A stretch of DNA of 64,000 bases from Ruania rhizosphaerae (GTDB taxonomy: Bacteria; Actinomycetota; Actinomycetes; Actinomycetales; Beutenbergiaceae). The DNA is taken from contig NZ_VSMB01000001.1 in assembly GCF_009805705.1 (NCBI RefSeq), positions 496,001 to 560,000 of the forward strand, written 5' to 3'. Position numbers and translations under genes: made by a program. Below, one piece after another: positions 57,988 through 64,000 of this stretch (positions within the stretch are counted from its first letter, which is position 1; every line of letters starts with the position of its first letter). The notes under the pieces were generated by a model that saw only the letters and a program-made list of their open reading frames with translations, made no database searches and was not told the origin of the DNA.

Positions 57988-58737
57988 ATGGGTTCCGACG
58001 ACGTGGCGACGGTGCGGGTCGAGCTTGACCGGACCAGCTCGATACCCCTGTACCACCAACTCTCCACGGCGATCGAGAAGTCGATCGAGGGTGGTGCACT
58101 CGCGCCAGGGCAGCGGTTGGAGAACGAGATAGCCCTCGCCGAGCGGCTCCGCGTCTCGCGGCCGACCGCTCGCCGAGCCCTGCAGGAACTGGTCGATCTG
58201 GGCATGCTCGTGCGTAAGCGCGGTGTCGGCACCCAGGTGGCACCGGTGCGGGTGCGGCGGCGCGTGGACCTGTCCAGCCTCTACGACGATCTCGAGCGCA
58301 GTGGGCGCAAACCGAGTACGTCGGTGCTTGAATACTCGGTGGCGCCGGGAGGTTCCGACATCACCGAGGCGCTCGACTTACCTGGCGGATCCGACGTCGT
58401 CACCATCCGGCGGTTGCGGCAGGCCGACGGTGAGCCGCTGGCACTGATGACCAACTACATCGCCCTCGAGCTGGCGCCCTCGTACGAGCAACTCGGTGAG
58501 ATGGGGCTCTACCACGCGTTGCGCGACTCCGGGGTGGAGATCCACATGGCCCACCAGCAGATCGGCGCGCGCACCGCGACCGCGGCCGAGGCCCGGCTGC
58601 TGGAGGACAAGCCGAAGGCAGCCGTGCTGACCATGGAACGCACGGCCTACGACTCCACCGGCCGCGCGATCGAGCACGGCCGTCACATCTACCGCGCGAG
58701 CAGGTACAGCTTCTCCACGACGTTGTTCGCTCCCTGA
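57988..58737 (+). CDS. GntR/HutC-family regulator, likely of inositol operon
   Basis: A 249-residue GntR regulator with an N-terminal winged helix (LAERLRVSRPTARRALQELV) and a C-terminal UTRA effector domain of the HutC class. AGGAGG lies 4 bases before the ATG at 57988; in-frame ATGs to 57943 cannot be excluded. It is divergent from the iol operon. In Corynebacterium the inositol repressor IolR is also a GntR protein in this place. Confidence 0.87.
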   Translation: MGSDDVATVRVELDRTSSIPLYHQLSTAIEKSIEGGALAPGQRLENEIALAERLRVSRPTARRALQELVDLGMLVRKRGVGTQVAPVRVRRRVDLSSLYDDLERSGRKPSTSVLEYSVAPGGSDITEALDLPGGSDVVTIRRLRQADGEPLALMTNYIALELAPSYEQLGEMGLYHALRDSGVEIHMAHQQIGARTATAAEARLLEDKPKAAVLTMERTAYDSTGRAIEHGRHIYRASRYSFSTTLFAP

Positions 58738-58771
58738 CCGGTCCCGTCAGCCGCGCCTGCCGGGACCCGCG

Positions 58772-58847
58772 GTGACCGAATCGACCGGGATTCGTCCGCC
58801 TGCGCACCATGCTGCGCGCATCAGCGCCCCGGTGTCGATTGCGTCAC
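58772..58847. repeat. 76-bp imperfect palindrome, copy B
   Basis: A dispersed inverted-repeat element whose arms start GTGACCGAATCGACC and end GATTGCGTCAC. Aligned without gaps to copy A (62658-62733), the inner 74 bases agree at 49 positions, and several arm differences are compensatory. It lies after the GntR gene, before a membrane-protein gene. Confidence 0.6.
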
Positions 58848-58937
58848 GAGGTGGAGCAACTCGATCCCGTGCCGACAGGTGAGCGACGGCGCAGCGTGCC
58901 AGGATCGAGACATGAGCACCCGGCGAGGATCGACCAG

Positions 58938-59855
58938 GTGAGCCTCTCGCCCACCTCAGCACCGCGGACCCCTCCGCGGGATCAGCGCATGCCGATGTGG
59001 CTCTACCCCCTGGTGGGGCTGACATCGGTGGTCGTGGGTCTCTTGCCATGGCTGCGGACCGGCCCGCGGCTGCCGTTGCAGAACCTCTGGGCGAGCGAGA
59101 TGAGCCCGGAGCAGATGCCACTCGCGCTGCTTCCATTGAACCAGTACCACCTGGTGCAGCTCCTGGGGATGCTCATGACGGCGGGCCTCATCGCCGGCGT
59201 GATCGCGCGCCTCGAACCACGTGCGCGGCGGCATCGATCCACCGGCCTGACCGCGCTCGGAGCTCTGGTCGGCATGCTGGCAGCCGGGATCCAGAGCGGT
59301 CTGGTGCTCGCCGCCGGACTCGAGGAGCGCTCCCTGGCCACCGTCTACCTCGCCGGAGTGCTGACGTGGGCGACGCTCAGCGCACTTGGCGCAGTCTTCG
59401 TTCTGGGGCTCATCGGGCGCGGTCGCCGCGGCGCAGCCGCGATCGCCGTCGCATTCGCTGCCGCACCGGTCGCGGCCTGGGCCCGGATGCTGCTCCTCCC
59501 GGAGCCGGCGATGGCTGCTCCGGAGGTGATCGACGTCGCTGGCGCTCTGAGGTGGCTGCCCGCCGTGCTGGTGGGGGTGGCGCTCGCGTGGTGCGGGATC
59601 CGGCTCAGCGCGAAGATCGCAGCATGGGTGCTCAGCCTGGTGCTGTTGTGGGTGATGCCCGCCTTGCTCACGACCATCGGCTATGCGGCCGACTATCGCG
59701 CCGATGTCGGTGAGCGGGTGGGAGCCGGACTGGACGTTCTAGCCGCGGCGATGGCTCCCGGGATCGCCGGGCCGCCGGTTCTCGTGGCGCTCGCGATCGC
59801 GATCGTTGGGGCAAGCGTGGCCGCGCTGGTGCGGTGGTGGCGCCGCCGTACCTGA
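58938..59855 (+). CDS. Multi-pass membrane protein
   Basis: A 305-residue protein with about 8 hydrophobic helices from residue 18 (MWLYPLVGLTSVVVGLLPWL) to the end, given in part. I do not recognise a family. GTG at 58938 follows GAGGAT; an ATG at 58989 is an alternative. It lies before a leaderless ABC exporter operon in the same direction and could be functionally linked, but nothing shows that. Confidence 0.6.
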   Translation: MSLSPTSAPRTPPRDQRMPMWLYPLVGLTSVVVGLLPWLRTGPRLPLQNLWASEMSPEQMPLALLPLNQYHLVQLLGMLMTAGLIAGVIARLEPRARRHRSTGLTALGALVGMLAAGIQSGLVLAAGLEERSLATVYLAGVLTWATLSALGAVFVLGLIGRGRRGAAAIAVAFAAAPVAAWARMLLLPEPAMAAPEVIDVAGALRWLPAVLVGVALAWCGIRLSAKIAAWVLSLVLLWVMPALLTTIGYAADYRADVGERVGAGLDVLAAAMAPGIAGPPVLVALAIAIVGASVAALVRWWRRRT

Positions 59856-59977
59856 GCGACCGAGCCGTTCGAATCCACCTTTGCCAGGGGAGTCCACGTC
59901 TGACCGACCACACCTGGGCGGATCCCAACGGCAGAAGTGGATTCCGATGGGAGATCTCAGTCCTGGATCGCGCGACG

Positions 59978-59992
59978 TAGAGTTGACCCCCG
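59978..59992 (+). promoter_or_regulatory. -10 element of leaderless ABC exporter transcript
   Basis: TAGAGT at 59978-59983 ends 8 bases before the GTG at 59992, so transcription would start at or next to the start codon. No ribosome site precedes it, as for leaderless genes common in Actinobacteria. Confidence 0.5.
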
Positions 59993-60930
59993 TGACCGAG
60001 TCAGTTGTCGAGCCAGTGATCAGCGCGCGCGAACTGCGCAAGACCTACGGTGACTTCGTCGCCGTCGATGGCATCGACTTCGAGGTGCGCCCGGGCGAGA
60101 GCTTCGGGCTGCTCGGACCGAACGGCGCCGGCAAGTCCACCACGATGCGGATGATCGGGGGCACCCTGGACCGCACCGGCGGTGACCTCGCCGTGCTCGG
60201 GATGGATCCAGGACCGCAGGGGCCCACGGTGCGCGCGCATCTGGGGGTGATCCCGCAGCAGGACAATCTCGATGAAGAGTTGCGGGTGCGCGAGAACCTC
60301 ATCATGTATGGGCGCTACTTCGGCCTCTCCCGCTCCTTCCTCGCCGCGAAGGCCGACGAGTTGCTCGCATTCGCGCAGCTGGAGGCGAAAGCCAAGGAGA
60401 AGGTGCAGTCGCTCTCGGGCGGCATGAAGCGGCGCTTGACCATCGCCCGCGGCCTGGTGAACGAACCGAAGATCCTGCTCCTGGACGAACCGACCACCGG
60501 GTTGGACCCGCAGGCCCGGCACGTGCTCTGGGATCGGCTGTTCCGCTTGAAGGAAGCGGGCACCACACTCGTGGTGACCACGCACTTCATGGACGAAGCC
60601 GAGCAGCTGTGCGACCGGCTCATCGTGGTCGATCACGGGCGGATCATGGCCGAGGGCAGCCCCCGTGAGCTCATCCGCACCTACTCCACCCGCGAGGTGG
60701 TCGAGCTCCGCTTCGGATCGGCCCGCAACGCCACCGTGGTCGCGGAGCTGGACGGGGTCGGCAGCCGCATCGAGGTGCTGCCGGACCGGGTGCTCGTGTA
60801 TGCCGATGACGGCGAAGCCTGCCTGGAGGAGGTCGCTCGCCGTGGCCTGGCTCCCGTGACGTCACTGGTGAGACGCTCCTCGTTGGAGGACGTGTTCCTG
60901 CGCCTGACAGGACGGTCGCTCATTGACTGA
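59992..60930 (+). CDS. ABC exporter ATP-binding protein (NodI/DrrA type)
   Basis: A 312-residue ATPase: Walker A GPNGAGKST, signature LSGGMKRRL, Walker B ILLLDEPTTGLD and switch His in VVTTHFMDEAEQL. C-terminal regulatory piece of the DrrA/NodI group. GTG at 59992 is favoured because TAGAGT sits 8 bases before it; an ATG at 59947 is possible. It powers the two ABC-2 permeases that follow. Substrate could be a lipo-oligosaccharide or drug; not determinable here. Confidence 0.92.
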   Translation: MTESVVEPVISARELRKTYGDFVAVDGIDFEVRPGESFGLLGPNGAGKSTTMRMIGGTLDRTGGDLAVLGMDPGPQGPTVRAHLGVIPQQDNLDEELRVRENLIMYGRYFGLSRSFLAAKADELLAFAQLEAKAKEKVQSLSGGMKRRLTIARGLVNEPKILLLDEPTTGLDPQARHVLWDRLFRLKEAGTTLVVTTHFMDEAEQLCDRLIVVDHGRIMAEGSPRELIRTYSTREVVELRFGSARNATVVAELDGVGSRIEVLPDRVLVYADDGEACLEEVARRGLAPVTSLVRRSSLEDVFLRLTGRSLID

Positions 60931-61825
60931 CGAGACCGGTTCCGCCCGCGAGCAGACCGTGGTGGGGCACCACCACGACGACCTGGATACGACCACCCTG
61001 GCCTACTCCGGCCAGGCACCCAGCCACGCAGTGATGGCGCAGCGGGCACACCGGTTCGGCACGTGGTACCACGCCGAGGCCGTGCTGCGATCGATGCGGG
61101 CCTTCATCGTGCCCGGGCTGCTGAACGCCGTCGGGCAGCCGTTGCTGTACATCATCGCGATGGGCCTGGGCCTGGGCGCCCTGGTGGGCAACGGCGTGGG
61201 CACGGTCGACGGCGTGGACTACCTGACGTTCGTGACTCCGGCATTGCTGGTCTCCACCGTGGTGATGTCGGTCTCCGGTGAGATGACGTATCCGGTGATG
61301 GCCGGATTCAAGTGGATGCGCACCTACTACGGCCCCGCCGCCACCGGGCTGCGACCCGCGCAGATCGCCGCCGGCCACCTGCTCGCCGTGGTGATCCGGT
61401 TCGTGGTGCAGTGCACGATCTTCTGGGTGATCGCCGTCGCATTCGGAGCGACGAGCCTGGGCTGGTCGGTGCTGATGGTGCCGATCGGGGTGCTCGCGGC
61501 CACGGCGTTCGGTGCGCCCCTGCAGGCGTATGCCGCGAGCCTGGAGGGCGAAGGCTTCCAGTTCTCCTTCGTGCAGCGGTTCATCGTGATGCCGATGTTC
61601 CTGTTCTCCGGGACGTTCTTCCCACTGGCGGTGATGCCGGTCTACCTGCAGTGGATCGGCTGGCTCTCGCCGGTCTGGCATGGCACGCAGCTGGCCCGGC
61701 TCGTCTCCTACGGCGCGTCCGGACCCGGGTGGCTCATCGCCGTGCACGTGCTGGTGCTGGTGGCGGCGACGCTGGCCGGCGTGATGTGGGCCCGGCGCGT
61801 CTACACCCGGAGGTTGACCTCATGA
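60923..61825 (+). CDS. ABC-2 type permease (NodJ-like)
   Basis: A 300-residue membrane subunit with six helices after a 60-residue cytoplasmic head and the closing segment PVWHGTQLARLVSYG typical of NodJ/DrrB. TTG at 60923 overlaps the ATPase stop by 8 bases. It is followed by a second permease, again with a 4-base overlap. Confidence 0.87.
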   Translation: MTDETGSAREQTVVGHHHDDLDTTTLAYSGQAPSHAVMAQRAHRFGTWYHAEAVLRSMRAFIVPGLLNAVGQPLLYIIAMGLGLGALVGNGVGTVDGVDYLTFVTPALLVSTVVMSVSGEMTYPVMAGFKWMRTYYGPAATGLRPAQIAAGHLLAVVIRFVVQCTIFWVIAVAFGATSLGWSVLMVPIGVLAATAFGAPLQAYAASLEGEGFQFSFVQRFIVMPMFLFSGTFFPLAVMPVYLQWIGWLSPVWHGTQLARLVSYGASGPGWLIAVHVLVLVAATLAGVMWARRVYTRRLTS

Positions 61826-62634
61826 GTGTGCGCGAACAGCAGCGACCTGTGCTCGCCGAGCCCGGCGCCCGTAGCAGTGTGATCTCGGTGCTCGAACGCG
61901 GCTTCTCGGTGATCCGCAACCAGAACTGGATGATCCTCGTCTCCGGGTTCTTCGAGCCGGTGTTCTACCTGCTCGCGATGGGTGTGGGCATGGGGATGCT
62001 GGTCGGGGAGGTCTCCGGGCCGGGTGGCCGTGAGATCACCTACGCGGCCTTCATCGCACCGGCGTTGCTGGCGACGTCGGCCATGAACGGCGCCTTCTAC
62101 GACTCGACGTGGAACGTCTTCTTCAAGCTCCGCTTCGCCAAGCTCTACGAGGCGATGCTGCAGACCTCCCTCTCGCCCTGGAACGTGGCCCTCGGGGAGA
62201 TCCTGATGGCGCTGTTCCGCGGCTTCCTGTATGCGCTGGGATTCCTGGGGGTGCTGGCCGTCATGGGTCTGGTGACCTCGTGGTGGGCGCTCGCGATGGT
62301 GCCGGTGGCCGTGCTCATCGCGTTCGGCTTCGCGGCCCTGGGAATGGGCGTCACCAGCTTCCTCACCCGGTTCCAGCAGATGGATCTGCTGAACTTCGTG
62401 ATGCTGCCGATGTTCCTGTTCTCCGCCACGCTCTACCCGATCACCGTCTACCCCGAGGCGGTGCAGTGGCTGGTGATGGTGCTGCCGTTGTGGCACGCGG
62501 TGGAGCTGATGCGCCAGCTCTCGGTGGGCTACCTGACGTGGGCAACACTGGTGCACGTGGGCTACTTCGTGGCCATGACCGCAGCCGGCCTGTGGTTGAC
62601 GACGACGAGGTTGCGGGCACTCTTCCTGCGGTAA
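61822..62634 (+). CDS. ABC-2 type permease (NodJ-like), second subunit
   Basis: A 270-residue permease, six helices, with PLWHAVELMRQLSVG near the end. ATG at 61822 overlaps the preceding stop (ATGA). Together the ATPase and two permeases make a heteromeric exporter. Confidence 0.9.
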   Translation: MSVREQQRPVLAEPGARSSVISVLERGFSVIRNQNWMILVSGFFEPVFYLLAMGVGMGMLVGEVSGPGGREITYAAFIAPALLATSAMNGAFYDSTWNVFFKLRFAKLYEAMLQTSLSPWNVALGEILMALFRGFLYALGFLGVLAVMGLVTSWWALAMVPVAVLIAFGFAALGMGVTSFLTRFQQMDLLNFVMLPMFLFSATLYPITVYPEAVQWLVMVLPLWHAVELMRQLSVGYLTWATLVHVGYFVAMTAAGLWLTTTRLRALFLR

Positions 62635-62657
62635 TGCGCCACTCCCGATGGCACGCA

Positions 62658-62733
62658 CTGACCGGACCGACTCGAATGCGTCAGCTTGCGCAGAATGCTG
62701 CCCCGCTCGACGCATACCAGTCGATCCGGTCAG
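62658..62733. repeat. 76-bp imperfect palindrome, copy A (between convergent genes)
   Basis: Arms 62658-62680 and 62711-62733 pair at 20 of 23 positions around a 30-base loop. It sits between the ends of the exporter operon (plus) and sortase gene (minus), where a two-way terminator is expected. It is related to copy B at 58772-58847. Confidence 0.75.
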
Positions 62734-62749
62734 CAGAATCGTCTTACCC

Positions 62750-63463
62750 TCAGGAGTCGAGCCTGCCGTAGGCGATGAAGTTGTCCTCCAGCACGCCGGT
62801 GTCGGTGTTGAGCCCGTCGCAGGTGATCAGCCGGATCTCGGCCTCCTCGGTGTTCCCGTACACCTCCAGGGTGGGGAAGCCCTCCCGGCTCTTGTCGAAG
62901 AGTTCGGTGCGGTAGATCGTGAACGTCGCCACGGAGCCGTCCTCGCGCGTGACCTCGATGCTGTCGCCGATCTCGACCTGTGGCAGGTCGGCGAAGATCC
63001 CTGGCCCGCCCTCGATGCCGTTGCGGTGACCGAGGATCACCGAGGGCCCGATCTCGCCCGGCGTGGGGGAATGCACGTACCAGCCGGGCGGGGAGCCCAG
63101 GTTGTACGGCGGCACCTCGATGAGTCCGTTCTCCTGGATTCCCAGGTCCATCAGCTCGGCCTCGACGCCGATCACCGGCACCGAGACGACGGTCGGGTCC
63201 GAGGCGGGCAGTGAGACCGGCTCCGGCTCCTCGGTCTGCGTGGGGTCCTCGGTCGGGGCGGGCGAGGGAGACTCACTGGTAGGGGCCGGGGAGGGTTCCG
63301 CCGTCGGCGTTGGCTCGGAGGGGACCTCCTCGACCTGAGGGGAGTCGGATGCAGCGGGCGCTGCCACGCCGTCGTCCGGCCCGGCGCAGGCGGTGAGGGT
63401 GAGAGCGACGGCCGCCGCGCAGACCATGAGGCCTGCGCGGCGACCGCGGAGTGAACTCGTCAT
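62750..63463 (-). CDS. Class E/F-like sortase, lipoprotein
   Basis: A 237-residue protein with a signal ending in the lipobox LTAC (Cys26), a Pro/Ser/Thr/Glu linker to about residue 95, then a sortase domain: VIGVEAELMDLGIQ, VILGHRNG with His146, and RLITCDG with Cys215. Sortases link surface proteins to cell wall or pilin. The expected Arg in the TCGGxxxxTGxYRDN region of this family is missing: here TGVLEDN. A surface-protein gene follows upstream on the same strand. Lipidation instead of a membrane helix is unusual. Confidence 0.8.
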   Translation of the reverse strand: MTSSLRGRRAGLMVCAAAVALTLTACAGPDDGVAAPAASDSPQVEEVPSEPTPTAEPSPAPTSESPSPAPTEDPTQTEEPEPVSLPASDPTVVSVPVIGVEAELMDLGIQENGLIEVPPYNLGSPPGWYVHSPTPGEIGPSVILGHRNGIEGGPGIFADLPQVEIGDSIEVTREDGSVATFTIYRTELFDKSREGFPTLEVYGNTEEAEIRLITCDGLNTDTGVLEDNFIAYGRLDS

Positions 63464-63481
63464 CGGTGGGTGCTCAGCCGA

Positions 63482-64000
63482 TCAGGCGTTGTCCGAACGA
63501 CGACGCAGCATCCAGGCGCCACCGGCGGCCAGGGCCACGGCGCCGGCGCCGGCTGCGACCATCACGCCGGTGTTGTCGGCCGGCTGGACCGGCGATCCGG
63601 TGTCCGCACCGCCGTCGGGCATCGCGTCCATCTGGGAGACGCTCACCGCCCCGCATGCTGCGGGCAGGGTGGCTGCCAGGGGCAGCTCCTCGTTCAGCGG
63701 GCTCATCTTCTCGGCGGCCTCCTCGCTGAGGAGCTCCGGGTCGACACCGTGAACGACCACGACGGCGGTTCCGTCCGCCAGTGCGGCAGCGGTGTCATCG
63801 TTGAGCTCGAAGGTGCGCTCGTAGGTGTAGGACTCCCCGCCGGGGAAGCGCTCGATGGCGAGGGCCGAGTCCGCACTCGTGTCGCCCTCGGTGGTCAACG
63901 AGGTGCTGACCTGACCGTAGGAAGGAATGCCTTCCGGTGTGCTCACGGCACCGTCACCGTCTTCGTCGGCGCTGGCATCGGGGCAGACTCCCTGGCCACC
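63482..64000 (-). CDS. C-terminally anchored surface protein, 5' end outside window
   Basis: The reading is open to the right edge, so the start is not seen; 172 codons visible. The C-terminus is a hydrophobic helix (NTGVMVAAGAGAVALAAGG) followed by RRRSDNA, the layout of a sortase substrate, but no clear LPxTG or LAxTG precedes it; the nearest text is DTGSPVQPADNTG. The earlier part is acidic (PDASADEDGDG). It is 18 bases before the sortase gene on the same strand, a possible substrate. Confidence 0.6.
   Translation of the reverse strand, partial: GGQGVCPDASADEDGDGAVSTPEGIPSYGQVSTSLTTEGDTSADSALAIERFPGGESYTYERTFELNDDTAAALADGTAVVVVHGVDPELLSEEAAEKMSPLNEELPLAATLPAACGAVSVSQMDAMPDGGADTGSPVQPADNTGVMVAAGAGAVALAAGGAWMLRRRSDNA

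Overview
The window is about 64 kb of high-GC actinobacterial chromosome centred on the replication origin. The order murJ-trxB-trxA / parB-parA / rsmG-jag-yidC-yidD-rnpA-rpmH / dnaA-oriC-dnaN-gnd-recF-DUF721-gyrB-gyrA-DUF3566-tRNA-Ile-DLW39-tRNA-Ala is the classic origin region of Actinomycetota. The MurJ with a cytoplasmic pseudokinase, the DUF3566 and DLW-39 proteins and the frequent GTG starts all fit. I would guess Micrococcales (Ruania/Beutenbergia-like), but the genus cannot be fixed from this sequence alone.

Layout. 1-7.1 kb: 3' end of murJ, a thioredoxin system behind a SigR/SigH-type promoter, an aminotransferase and a D-Ala-D-Ala ligase. 7.1-9.5 kb: parAB on the minus strand. 9.5-12.7 kb: a gene-free stretch holding a dense DnaA-box cluster and eight copies of one parS 14-mer. 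12.7-15.8 kb: the minus-strand rpmH-rnpA-yidD-yidC-jag-rsmG cluster. 16-28 kb: dnaA, oriC, dnaN, gnd, recF, DUF721 protein, gyrBA and two tRNAs. 28-37.4 kb: a sugar locus with two LacI regulators, an esterase, an ABC importer and a GH78 rhamnosidase. 37.4-49.7 kb: an AT-richer accessory block with a 193-bp direct repeat on its left and an ISL3/reductase scar on its right. 49.9-53 kb: oxidoreductases and small genes. 53-58.7 kb: a myo-inositol operon (iolC, Cgl0159-like, iolB, iolD) with a divergent GntR regulator. 58.9-64 kb: a NodIJ-type ABC exporter, a class E/F-like sortase and the start-truncated gene of a surface protein.

How the genes work together. The origin half couples replication (dnaA, dnaN, recF, gyrAB), segregation (parAB and the parS array) and envelope or RNA functions. 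The accessory block looks like one polysaccharide-use operon: an IclR regulator, an ABC importer, a beta-propeller hydrolase-like protein, a phage-tailspike-like beta-helix protein with an S74 self-cleaving chaperone, a Tat-exported FIMAH-like protein, KDPG aldolase and KDG kinase. The last two are the classical end of uronate catabolism (KDG to KDPG to pyruvate and glyceraldehyde-3-phosphate), so an acidic polymer is a reasonable substrate guess.

Most notable: the tailspike-like protein in a catabolic operon; the parS array beside a DnaA-box cluster denser than the box group at oriC; a pair of dispersed 76-bp palindromes with compensatory arm changes; a terminator-like hairpin inside rnpA; and a 31-codon mini-ORF joined by ATGA overlaps to two permease genes.
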